Assembly: GCA_029203165.1 (NCBI GenBank)
Contig: CP119308.1
Span: 1,736,001 to 1,800,000, forward strand
Direction: 5' to 3'
DNA: 64,000 nucleotides
Origin: Candidatus Microbacterium colombiense
Lineage (GTDB): Bacteria > Actinomycetota > Actinomycetes > Actinomycetales > Microbacteriaceae
This document shows, one piece after another, positions 45,823 through 55,000 of the stretch. The first letter of the stretch is position 1. Every line of letters starts with the position of its first letter. A model generated the notes under the pieces. The model searched no databases, had not been told where the DNA came from, and saw only the letters and a list, made by a program, of their open reading frames with translations. Made by a program: the position numbers and the translations under genes.

Positions 45823-46807
45823 ACCGATTCTCGCTCCTGCAGACTCCACGCAGGCCGTCGCGCTGTCGTCGACGACGCGCACCCGCCGGGGATTCCCGCG
45901 GATGTCCGCCAAGTTGTGGGTGGGTGTCGTGATGATCACGGTCATCGTCGCCTTCGGACTGTTCGGCCCGCTGCTGGTCGGCGACCCGCGCGATGCGAGC
46001 TTCGATCCGCTTCTTCCGCCGAGCCTGGAACATCCCCTGGGCACCACGAAGCTCGGCTTCGACGTGCTCGCGCAGCTCGCGACGGGCACGCAGGGGTCGC
46101 TCTTCGTCGGTGCGGTGGCGGGCCTTGTCGCATTGCTGCTGGCGCTCGTCTTCGGCGTGCTGGCCGGATACTTCGGCGGAGCGCTGGACGAGGTGCTGAT
46201 GCTGGGCACCAACATCATGCTGGTGATCCCCGGCCTGCCGCTCGTGATGGTCATCGCCGCCTACGTGCAGCACACCGAGGGTCTGGGCGATCTCGCTCGG
46301 AGTTCGCTCCTGGTGGCGCTCGTGCTCGGCATCACCGGCTGGGCGGGATCGGCCGTCGTGTTGCGGGGAACCGCTCGATCGCTGCGCACCCGGGACTACG
46401 TCGCCGCATCGGTGGTCGCGGGTGAGCGGCCTCTACGGGTCATCTTCGTCGAGATCCTGCCGAACCTGGTGCCTCTGCTGGCGGCTCAACTGATCTTCGG
46501 TGTGATCTTCGCGGTGCTGGGTGAGGCCGGGTTGTCGTATCTGGGGCTCGGCCCGACCGGATCGATCACGCTGGGCACCATCCTCAACGACGCGCAGACG
46601 GGCCAAGCCGTGGGGAGTGGCGCCTGGTGGTGGTTCGTACCGCCCGGTGCGATCATCGCGCTGATCGGCACCGCTCTGTCGTTGATCAACTTCGCGATCG
46701 ACGAGGTCGTGAATCCGAAACTGCGTCAGGTGCCGGTCGCGGCGCGTCGCCAACGGCAGGCCCGGCGGTCGGGTCGTGGCATCGGTGGAGAGGGGGTCAC
46801 CGCATGA
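45815..46807 (+). CDS. ABC transporter permease 2 (OppC/DppC type)
   Basis: 330 residues from ATG 45815. A cytoplasmic N-terminus is followed by LWVGVVMITVIVAFGLFGPLLVGDPRD and the OppC segment EHPLGTTKLGFDVLAQLATGTQGSLFVG; EAA loop LRTRDYVAASVVAGERPLRVIFVEILPNLVP. Forms the heterodimeric channel with permease 1. Its stop overlaps the first ATPase start by four bases (ATGA). Confidence 0.92.
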   Translation: MAEPILAPADSTQAVALSSTTRTRRGFPRMSAKLWVGVVMITVIVAFGLFGPLLVGDPRDASFDPLLPPSLEHPLGTTKLGFDVLAQLATGTQGSLFVGAVAGLVALLLALVFGVLAGYFGGALDEVLMLGTNIMLVIPGLPLVMVIAAYVQHTEGLGDLARSSLLVALVLGITGWAGSAVVLRGTARSLRTRDYVAASVVAGERPLRVIFVEILPNLVPLLAAQLIFGVIFAVLGEAGLSYLGLGPTGSITLGTILNDAQTGQAVGSGAWWWFVPPGAIIALIGTALSLINFAIDEVVNPKLRQVPVAARRQRQARRSGRGIGGEGVTA

Positions 46808-47661
46808 GCGAGCCTGTTCTGACCGCTCGTGATGTGTCGATCGAGTATGAGGTGGATCCGCCGGTGAAGGCCGTCCGCAATGTGTCGTTGACATTGCATC
46901 GGGGGGAGATCCTCGGTCTGGCCGGGGAGTCGGGATGCGGCAAGACGACGCTGGCGTATGGGATGAATCGGTTGTTGAAGGCGCCGGCGTTGATGACCGG
47001 TGGGGAGATCGTGTTCCATGACCGTGATGGGTCGGATATCGACATCGTGGGTTTGGATGGGGAGGGTCTCCGCGCGTTCCGGTGGGACAAGATCTCGATG
47101 GTGTTCCAGGGGGCGATGAATTCGTTGAACCCGGTGATCAGTGTGCGTGCGCAGATCTTCGACATCTTCGACACGCATCGTCCGGGGATGAGTAAGAAGG
47201 CGAAGACGGCGCGGGCGGAGGAGTTGCTCACGTTGGTGGGCGTTGATCCGGCCCGGTTGTCGAGTTTTCCGCATGAGTTGTCGGGTGGGATGCGGCAGCG
47301 GATGATGATCGCGATGGCGTTGGCGTTGGATCCGCAGGTGATGATCATGGATGAGCCGACGACGGCGTTGGATGTGGTGGTGCAGCGGGGCATCATCCGG
47401 GAGATCATGCGGTTGCGGGAGAAGTTGGGGTTCGCGGTGATCTTCATCACGCATGATCTGCCGATGTTGATCGAGATCAGTGATCGGATCGCGGTGATGT
47501 TGCAGGGGCAGATCGTGGAGGAGGGCACGGCGGAGGAGATCTACCGCACGCCCCAGCACGAGTACACGAAGAAGCTGCTGTCGAGTTTCCCGTCTTTGAA
47601 GGGCGAGCGGGGCGACTTCGTGCGCACCGGCAACCAGCCCAGTCAGGAGCAGGTCCGATGA
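46804..47661 (+). CDS. ABC transporter ATPase 1 (OppD type), atypical codon use
   Basis: 285 residues. Walker A GESGCGKTT, Q-loop MVFQGAMNSLNPV, signature ELSGGMRQRMMIAMAL, Walker B VMIMDEPTTALD, H-loop FITHDL. OppD-type, but it ends at TPQHEYTKKLLSSFPSLKG without the usual long Cys-containing C-terminus. From about 46860 to 47560 codon choice differs from the rest of the window: TTG for leucine, GAT, CAT, GGG and CGG are common where neighbours use CTC/CTG, GAC, CAC and GGC. This hints at a separate history. Coupled on both sides by four-base overlaps. Confidence 0.93.
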   Translation: MSEPVLTARDVSIEYEVDPPVKAVRNVSLTLHRGEILGLAGESGCGKTTLAYGMNRLLKAPALMTGGEIVFHDRDGSDIDIVGLDGEGLRAFRWDKISMVFQGAMNSLNPVISVRAQIFDIFDTHRPGMSKKAKTARAEELLTLVGVDPARLSSFPHELSGGMRQRMMIAMALALDPQVMIMDEPTTALDVVVQRGIIREIMRLREKLGFAVIFITHDLPMLIEISDRIAVMLQGQIVEEGTAEEIYRTPQHEYTKKLLSSFPSLKGERGDFVRTGNQPSQEQVR

Positions 47662-48527
47662 GTGCAGTTCGTCCCACGGTCTCGACGACGGGCGTTCCGA
47701 CCCTCGAAGCCAGGAACCTCGTCAAGGACTTCACGCTGCGCTCCGGGTTGAAGACCCGCACACTGCATGCAGTGAAGGATGTGTCGTTCACGATCGCGGC
47801 GGGCAAGACCGTGGCGCTGGTGGGGGAGTCGGGGTCGGGGAAGTCGACGATCGCCCGCATGCTCATGAAGCTGGAGACTCCGACCAGCGGAGAGATCCTG
47901 TTGGACGGCGCTGCCTCTGGCAACAGAGGTCGGGCGCTGGCGACCTACCGCTCTGAAGTGCAGATGGTGTTCCAGGACCCGTTCGCGTCGTTGAACCCGT
48001 TCCACACGATCGTGCATCACCTCGAGCGCCCGCTGCGCCTGCATCACCCGGAGCTGTCGGGGGCGCAGGTGCGGGAGCGAGCGTTGGAGTTGTTGGATCG
48101 GGTGCGGCTCTCCCCGGCGGGAAGTTTCGCCGAGCGGCGCCCGCATGAGCTGTCGGGTGGGCAGCGGCAGCGTGTCGCGATCGCACGGGCCCTGGCCCCG
48201 GGGGCACGGTTCATCGTCGCCGATGAGCCGGTATCGATGCTCGACGTCTCGATCCGCCTCGGCGTGTTGAATCTGCTCGCGGATCTGCAGCGCGAAGAGA
48301 ACCTGGGCGTCCTGTACATCACGCACGACCTCGCCACGGCCCGCCACTTCAGTGACGAGATCATGGTCCTGTTCCACGGTGATGTCGTCGAACGCGGCCC
48401 CGCCGACGAGGTCATCCTCAACCCCCGACACGACTACACCAAGACCCTCCTCGGTGCCGCCCCCGAACCCGACAACCTCGGCCGCCTCCGCGACGAAGTC
48501 CGCGCCGAACTCGCACAGCACACCTGA
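47658..48527 (+). CDS. ABC transporter ATPase 2 (OppF type)
   Basis: 289 residues. Walker A GESGSGKST, Q-loop MVFQDPFASLNPFHTI, signature ELSGGQRQRVAIARAL, Walker B FIVADEPVSMLDVS, H-loop YITHDLATARHFSD. The PVSMLDVSIRLGVLNLL wording marks the OppF half. Together with ATPase 1 it energises the importer. Its stop is 25 bases before the ROK gene, which has its own AAGGAG ribosome binding site. Confidence 0.93.
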   Translation: MSAVRPTVSTTGVPTLEARNLVKDFTLRSGLKTRTLHAVKDVSFTIAAGKTVALVGESGSGKSTIARMLMKLETPTSGEILLDGAASGNRGRALATYRSEVQMVFQDPFASLNPFHTIVHHLERPLRLHHPELSGAQVRERALELLDRVRLSPAGSFAERRPHELSGGQRQRVAIARALAPGARFIVADEPVSMLDVSIRLGVLNLLADLQREENLGVLYITHDLATARHFSDEIMVLFHGDVVERGPADEVILNPRHDYTKTLLGAAPEPDNLGRLRDEVRAELAQHT

Positions 48528-48552
48528 AACCGCATCACGGAAGGAGCAGCAC

Positions 48553-49698
48553 GTGTCACAGATCGATCCGGGAACGTCTTCCTGGTTGCGCACCAGGAAC
48601 GACCGTGAGGCGCTGCGTCTGTTCCTCGAGCACGGTCCTCTCACCCGAACCCGCCTCGGTGAGCTGTCGGGCATGTCGAAGCCCACGGCGACGCAGATGA
48701 TCGCACGCCTGGAGCGCGCAGACCTGGTGCGCCCCGTCGGCGAGATCGCCGGCAACCGCGGCCCCAGCGCCGTGAGCTGGGGCGTGCGCGGCGATCGCGT
48801 GACGGGTGTCGCCGTCAGCATGCTCGATGACGGCATCCACGCCGTCCTCGTCGACGCCACCGGTATCGAGCATCCGCCGGTGGCACTGGCCGTTGCCGGT
48901 CAGCAGCGTTCTCCCGAGCGCGACATCCGTCGCGCGATCGACGCTGCATGCGCTGCCGCCGGGGTGGATCGGACCACCGTCGAAGCCGTCACGATCGGTG
49001 TGCAGGCCGCCGTCGGACGTGACGACGACGTGCTCTCGTTGACCGACTCCCTGCCCGGATGGCCCTCGACCGGCGCCCGCGGACTCATCGAGTCCGCGCT
49101 CGATGTCGCAGTCACCCTCGAGAACGACGTGAATCTCGCGACGATGGCCGAACGGGCGGTCGGCGTGGCACAGCACGTGAGCAGCTTCGCCTTCCTCTGG
49201 GTCGGGGTCGGGCTCGGTGTCGGCGTCGATCTGGGCGGCACCATCCACCGGGGCGCCCACGGCACCGCGGGGGAGGTCGGATACCTCGCCGTCGCGTCCG
49301 GTGCTGGGGCGTCGGGCGTGATCACGTCGGACCTGCTCGGGTCGGATGTCGTGCTCGAGCTGGTGGGGGCCGGACCGGACGCGTCCTATCCCCGGGACAT
49401 CGCCGGACTCACCGCGGACGATCGTGCGCTACGCGAAGTAGCCGAACGCATCGTCGTGACCATCGAGCCGGTGCTCGCGGTGCTCGATCCGGACATGGTG
49501 GTGCTCGGAGGCCCCACGAACCTGGCCGGCGGCCAGCGTCTCGCCGAGCTGGTGGCGGAGCTCGCACGTCACCCGGAGCGCCCCGCGCCCACGGTACGCA
49601 TGAGTGCGACCGGCGATGACTCGGTTCTCCTGGGCGCGCGCCAGTTGCTCGTCGAGCAGATCCGCACGCGACTCGAGAACCGCATCCCCACGGACTGA
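48553..49698 (+). CDS. ROK-family transcriptional repressor
   Basis: 381 residues from GTG 48553. N-terminal winged helix (EALRLFLEHGPLTRTRLGELSGMSKPTATQMIARLERADLV, ~15-55) and a ROK sugar-kinase-like domain: ENDVNLATMAERAVG, then VGLGVGVDLGGTIHRGAHGTAGEVGYL. The CxCGxxGCxE zinc motif normal for ROK proteins is missing. It probably senses the imported sugar or its phosphate and releases the operon promoter, where three palindromes lie. Embedded within the operon, so autoregulation is expected. Confidence 0.9.
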   Translation: MSQIDPGTSSWLRTRNDREALRLFLEHGPLTRTRLGELSGMSKPTATQMIARLERADLVRPVGEIAGNRGPSAVSWGVRGDRVTGVAVSMLDDGIHAVLVDATGIEHPPVALAVAGQQRSPERDIRRAIDAACAAAGVDRTTVEAVTIGVQAAVGRDDDVLSLTDSLPGWPSTGARGLIESALDVAVTLENDVNLATMAERAVGVAQHVSSFAFLWVGVGLGVGVDLGGTIHRGAHGTAGEVGYLAVASGAGASGVITSDLLGSDVVLELVGAGPDASYPRDIAGLTADDRALREVAERIVVTIEPVLAVLDPDMVVLGGPTNLAGGQRLAELVAELARHPERPAPTVRMSATGDDSVLLGARQLLVEQIRTRLENRIPTD

Positions 49699-49739
49699 AA
49701 CGACATCGAGACAGACATGAACACACAGAAGGAGACCAG

Positions 49740-50996
49740 ATGAGACTGGCGATCGTCGGCGGCGGATCGACATACACACCGGAGCTGATCGACGGCTTCA
49801 TCCGCATGCAGAGTGCCCTCCCGATCGACGAGATCGTGCTGGTCGACACCGACAGCTCGCGCCTCGAACTCGTGGGAGGGGTGGCCGGCCGCATGCTCGC
49901 GCGCGGCGGGCACGGAGCCCGGTTGATCACGACGACCGACCTCGTCGCCGGTGTGAGCGACGCCGACGCCGTGCTGATCCAGCTCCGTGTCGGGGGACAG
50001 GACGCCCGCGAACAGGATGAGACCTGGCCGCATGATGTGGACTGCATCGGGCAGGAGACGACCGGACCGGGTGGCCTCGCGAAGGCGCTGCGTACCGTCC
50101 CCGTTGTGCTCCGGATCGCCGACGTCGTGCGTCGTCACGCGAAGCCGGACGCCTGGATCGTCGACTTCACGAACCCGGTCGGCATCGTCACCCGCGCCCT
50201 CCTGCAGGAGGGCCACCGAGCGGTGGGCCTGTGCAACGTGGCCATCGGGCTCCAGAGGCGCTTCGCCGAGGAGGCGGGAGTCGCCCCCGACCGCGTCGCG
50301 CTCGCACACGTGGGGCTCAACCATCTCACCTGGGAACGCGGAGTGTTCATCGACGGCGTCGATCAGTTGCCGCAGGCGTTGGACTCGCGGGTGGGCGAGT
50401 TGGCCGACACCGTCGAGCTGGCACCGGCTCTGCTCGCGCAGCTCGGTGTCATCCCCTCCTACTACCTGCGCTACTACTACGCCCACGACGAGGTGCTGCA
50501 CGAGCAACGTCACAACGCGACGCGTGCGCAGGAGGTCAGGGCGATCGAGCAGGAACTCCTGAGCCTCTACGCCGATCCGAGCATCGACACGAAGCCGGAG
50601 ATCCTCGAGAAGCGCGGCGGGGCGTTCTACTCGGAGGCGGCGATCGAGCTGCTGATCGCGATCCGTGGCGGCACCGATGTGCCTCGCGTCGTGAACCTCC
50701 GCAACGACGGTGTGCTCCCCTTCCTCCCCGACGACCACGTGATCGAGGTGCCCGCGCGGCACGTCGACGGGCGGTTCGTCGCAGAACCCGTCGCTCCGCT
50801 CCCCGATGACATCAGCGGCCTGATCAGCGCAGTGGCGGGGTATGAGCGACTGGCCCTCGATGCGGCGATCACGGGAGGCCGCGATCGCGTGCTCCGTGCG
50901 ATGCGGTCGCACCCCCTGGTGCTGCAGCACGAGCGCGCGGAGAAGCTCACGGATCTCCTGCTCGCCGCCAACTCGCGATTCCTGGAGTGGGCGTGA
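49740..50996 (+). CDS. GH4-family 6-phospho-beta-glycosidase
   Basis: 418 residues. Glycoside hydrolase family 4: NAD-binding loop IVGGGSTYTPELIDGF, FTNPVGIVTRAL, GLCNVAIGLQRR with metal ligand C165, and HVGLNHLTW with metal ligand H195, then IPSYYLRYYY. The CNV signature points to the 6-phospho-beta-glucosidase branch rather than alpha-galactosidase/glucuronidase. These enzymes use NAD and Mn(2+) and cleave phosphorylated disaccharides in the cytoplasm. AGAAGGAGA precedes ATG 49740. The phosphorylated substrate here would come from the kinase encoded next, as no PTS gene is in the window. Confidence 0.92.
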   Translation: MRLAIVGGGSTYTPELIDGFIRMQSALPIDEIVLVDTDSSRLELVGGVAGRMLARGGHGARLITTTDLVAGVSDADAVLIQLRVGGQDAREQDETWPHDVDCIGQETTGPGGLAKALRTVPVVLRIADVVRRHAKPDAWIVDFTNPVGIVTRALLQEGHRAVGLCNVAIGLQRRFAEEAGVAPDRVALAHVGLNHLTWERGVFIDGVDQLPQALDSRVGELADTVELAPALLAQLGVIPSYYLRYYYAHDEVLHEQRHNATRAQEVRAIEQELLSLYADPSIDTKPEILEKRGGAFYSEAAIELLIAIRGGTDVPRVVNLRNDGVLPFLPDDHVIEVPARHVDGRFVAEPVAPLPDDISGLISAVAGYERLALDAAITGGRDRVLRAMRSHPLVLQHERAEKLTDLLLAANSRFLEWA

Positions 50997-50998
50997 GC

Positions 50999-52006
50999 AT
51001 GTCGCCCCGCCTGGTGCTCGCGGTCGACGGCGGCGGGTCGAAGACCGACGTCGTGCTCCTGGACACCTCGGGGCGAGTGCTCGCCTGGGAACGCGGTGCG
51101 GGGTCGAGCCCGCAGATCGACGGGCTCGCCACGTCTGTGCGCGTCGTCGACGATCTCGTCACTCGCGCCCTCGGCGCGCACGATGCCGATGAGCTGCTCG
51201 TCGTCGGGCTGTACCTGTCTGGGTTGGATCTGGCCGAGGAGATCGAGACCTACCGGGCGGCGATCGCAGACCGCCCCTGGGCGATCGACGGGCTCATCGT
51301 CGACAACGATCTGCACGCCCTGCTTCGCGCCGGAACGGATGCCGAAGACGCCGTCGCGGTGATCTGCGGAACGGGCATGAATGCGATCGGCGTGCGCAGC
51401 GACGGAGCGACGGTGCGCTTTCCGGCGTTGGGGCCGCTCTCCGGTGACTGGGGCGGCGGAGGCGAGTTGGGGGATGCCGTCGTCTGGCATGCTGCGCGTG
51501 CGGAAGACGGACGCGGTCCACAGACGCTTCTCCGCGAGCTCCTGTTGGAGACCGTCGGCACGCAGAGCGTCGCCGTGCTGATCGAAGAGGTGCATCTCGG
51601 TCGAAGGTCGGGGGAGGGCTTCGCTGCCCTGTCACCCCTCGTCTTCCGGGCGGCGGACTCGGGCGATGTCGTCGCTCAGGGCATCGTGCAGCGCCAGGTC
51701 GACGAGGTCGTGGCGTTCGTGCGCGCATGCGTCGACCGGCTGCAGCTGCACGACACCGATGTGCCGGTGCTGTTCGGGGGTGGGGTGGCCCGGGGGCGCG
51801 ATCGACGGCTGCTCGACGGCATCACCGCGGGACTCGCTGCGCATGCGCCGAAGACGCGCCTGCAGGTGGTCGATGCGCCGCCCGTGCTGGGCGCGGCATT
51901 GCTCGTGCTCGCCACCGCCGGGGCCGACCCCGCGGGGCTGGATCGAGCGCGTGGCGAGCTGCAGTCCGATGCGCGGCTCGGGCGGTCGACGGTCGGCGTC
52001 GTCTGA
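50999..52006 (+). CDS. BadF/BcrA-type sugar kinase (N-acetylglucosamine kinase-like)
   Basis: 335 residues from ATG 50999 (GTG 50993, overlapping the GH4 stop, is the alternative). ASKHA fold: phosphate loop AVDGGGSKTDVVLLD, middle VICGTGMNAIG, GPLSGDWGGGGELGDA, and adenosine segment PVLFGGGVARG. The group contains N-acetylglucosamine kinases. In this operon it would phosphorylate the imported sugar or disaccharide, making the substrate of GH4. Last gene before a strong terminator. Confidence 0.88.
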   Translation: MSPRLVLAVDGGGSKTDVVLLDTSGRVLAWERGAGSSPQIDGLATSVRVVDDLVTRALGAHDADELLVVGLYLSGLDLAEEIETYRAAIADRPWAIDGLIVDNDLHALLRAGTDAEDAVAVICGTGMNAIGVRSDGATVRFPALGPLSGDWGGGGELGDAVVWHAARAEDGRGPQTLLRELLLETVGTQSVAVLIEEVHLGRRSGEGFAALSPLVFRAADSGDVVAQGIVQRQVDEVVAFVRACVDRLQLHDTDVPVLFGGGVARGRDRRLLDGITAGLAAHAPKTRLQVVDAPPVLGAALLVLATAGADPAGLDRARGELQSDARLGRSTVGVV

Positions 52007-52040
52007 CGGCGCTGACTGACATCGGCATCCGAAAACGGAG

Positions 52041-52074
52041 AAAGGCGCCCCAGCCGAGACCGGGGCGCCTTTTC
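52041..52074. terminator. Bidirectional terminator between sugar operon and kgd
   Basis: AAAGGCGCCCC (52041-52051) and GGGGCGCCTTT (52062-52072) form an eleven-base-pair stem with A- and T-rich ends. Confidence 0.85.
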
Positions 52075-52086
52075 TTCTGCGATGAC

Positions 52087-55000
52087 TCAGTTCGTCGTGA
52101 GCGCCTCACGCAGCAGGGTCGCCTGCTCCGCCGCGTGCACCTTCGAGGAGCCGGTCGCCGGCGAGGCCGACGCCGTGCGAGCGATCGGGCGGAAGGAGCG
52201 GTCTCCGGGAACGTCGGCGAATGCCAGAGCCAGGAACGGCCAGGCACCCTGGTTCTCCGGCTCCTCCTGCACCCACACCAGTTCGGCGTTGGGGTAGGAG
52301 TCGGTGATCGCCTTGAGCTCGTCGATCGGAGTCGGGTACAGCTGCTCCAGCCGGACGAGGGCGACCTCGGGGTTCGGCTTCTTGTCGAGCTCGGCGCGCA
52401 GATCCCAGTGGACCTTGCCCGAGTGCACGAGCACCCGCTTGACGGCGCCGCGGTCGAGGCCACGGTGGTCGTCGATCACGGGCTCGAACCGACCCTGCGT
52501 GAACGCCTCGACGGGGCTCGTCGCACCGCGCAGGCGCAGCATCGCCTTCGGCGTGAACACGATCAGCGGCTTGCGCGGCCGAGCGTACGCCTGGCGGCGC
52601 AACAGGTGGAAGTACGAAGCCGGCGTCGAGGGACGCGAGACGATCATGTTCTCCTGGGCGCACAGCTGCAGGAAGCGCTCGATGCGTGCGGACGAGTGGT
52701 CCGGTCCCTGGCCCTCGTAGCCGTGGGGGAGCAGCAGGGTGACGCTGGACTGCTGGCCCCACTTCTGCTCGGCCGCCGAGATGTACTCGTCGATCACGGA
52801 CTGCGCACCGTTGACGAAATCGCCGAACTGCGCCTCCCACAGCACCAGCGCTTCGGGGGCCTCGACCGAGTAGCCGTACTCGAAGCCCAGCGCCGCGTAC
52901 TCGCTGAGAAGCGAGTCGTAGATGAAGAAGCGTCCCTGTGCGTCCGACAGGTTCGACAGCGGCAGCCACTCCTGACCGTTCGCACGATCGTGCAGGGTGG
53001 CGTGACGCTGCACGAAGGTTCCGCGGCGGGCGTCCTGTCCGGCGAAGCGCACGGGCGTGCCCTCCACCAGCAGCGAACCGAAGGCGAGCAGCTCGCCGAA
53101 GCCCCAGTCGATGCCGCCGTTGCGGCTCATGTCGAGACGCTTCTCGAGCAGCTGCTGGATCTTCGGGTGCACCGTGAAGCCCTCGGGCTTGTTCACGAAG
53201 GCGTCGCCGATGAGCTGGATGACCTCGTTCGGCACCCCCGTGATCTCCGGAGCGCCGACCTGGTCATCGACCGGGGGCAGCTCGGGGGCGATCTGCGTGG
53301 CACCCGTCTCGGCGGCGTGCGTCTCGGCAAACGCGATCTCCAGACGGTTCTGGAAGTCGGCCTTGGCCTCGTCGTACTCCTGCTCGGTGATGTCACCGCG
53401 GCCGACGAGCGACTCGGTGTACAGGCGACGGACCGAACGCTTGGCCTGGATGAGGTCCGTCATCAGCGGCTGCGTCATCGAGGGGTCGTCTCCCTCGTTG
53501 TGTCCGCGGCGTCGGTAGCAGACGAGGTCGATCACGACATCGCGGTGGAACCGTTCGCGATACTCGAAGGCGAGCTGCGCGACGTGGATGACGGCTTCGG
53601 GGTCGTCGCCGTTCACGTGGAACACGGGAGCCTGGATCGTCTTGGCGACATCGGTCGCGTAGACCGAGCTGCGACCGTCGTTCGGCGTGGTGGTGAATCC
53701 GACCTGGTTGTTCACGACCACGTGGATCGTGCCACCGGTGCGGTAACCGCGCAGCTGCGACATCTGCAGCGTCTCGACCACGACGCCCTGACCCGCGAAG
53801 GCCGCGTCGCCGTGCACGAGGATCGGCAGCCAGGCGAACGTGCCGATCGGCTTGCGGTCCTGCTTGGCACGCACGATGCCCTCGAGCACGCCGTCGACGG
53901 TCTCGAGGTGTGAGGGGTTGGCGGCGAGGTAGACGGGGAGCTCGGACTCGTCGTCGGCGACGAAGGTGCCCTCGGTGCCGAGGTGGTACTTCACGTCACC
54001 GGAGCCGCGCTGGTTGCCCGGCGTCTGCGTGCCCTCGAACTCGCGGAAGACCTGACCGTAGGTCTTGCCGGCGATGTTGGTCAGCACGTTCAGACGGCCG
54101 CGGTGGGCCATGCCGATCGCCGCGCCTTCGAGGCCGGCGGTCGCCGCGCCCTGGAGGATCTCGTCGAGCAGAGGGATGAGCGACTCGCCGCCCTCGAGCG
54201 AGAAGCGCTTCTGACCGACGAACTTCGTCTGCAGGAACGTCTCGAACGCCTCGGCCTCGTTGAGCTTGCGCAGAACGCGCAGTTGCTCGTCGTGGCCGGG
54301 CTTCTGGTACTTGAGCTCGACCTTCTCCTGGAACCAGCGACGCTGCTCCGGGTCCTGGATGTGCATGTACTCGATGCCGAGCGTGCGGCAGTACGAGTCG
54401 CGCAGCACTCCGAGGATGTCGCGCAGCTTGGCGATGCGGCGTCCGCCGAAGCCGCCGGTCACGAACTCGCGATCGAGGTCCCAGAACGTCAGCCCGTGGC
54501 TCTCGATCTCGAGGTCGGGGTGCGACCGCTGCACGTACTCGAGCGGGTCGATGTCGGCCATCAGGTGACCGCGAACGCGGAAGGAGTTGATGAGCTCCTG
54601 CACGCGGGACTGCTTGTCGACGCGCTCGGCGAGATCGACGGCGATGTCGGGGTTCCAGCGGATCGGTGCGTACGGGATGCGCAGAGCCGCGAAGATGTCG
54701 TCGTAGAAGCCGCGCTGCCCGATCAGCAGCTCGTGCACCTTCTTGAGGAACTCGCCGGAACCCGCGCCCTGGATGACGCGGTGGTCGTAGGTGCTGGTGA
54801 GCGTGATCGTCTTGCCGATCGCGAGCTCGTTCAGCGTCTTGTCGCTCGCGCCCTGGAACTCGGCCGGGTACTCCAGCGCGCCGGCGCCGATGATGCAGCC
54901 CTGGCCCTTCATCAGACGCGGCACGGAGTGCACGGTGCCGATGCCGCCGGGGTTGGTGAGCGACACGGTGGTGCCCTGGAAGTCCGCGGCGGTCAGCTTG

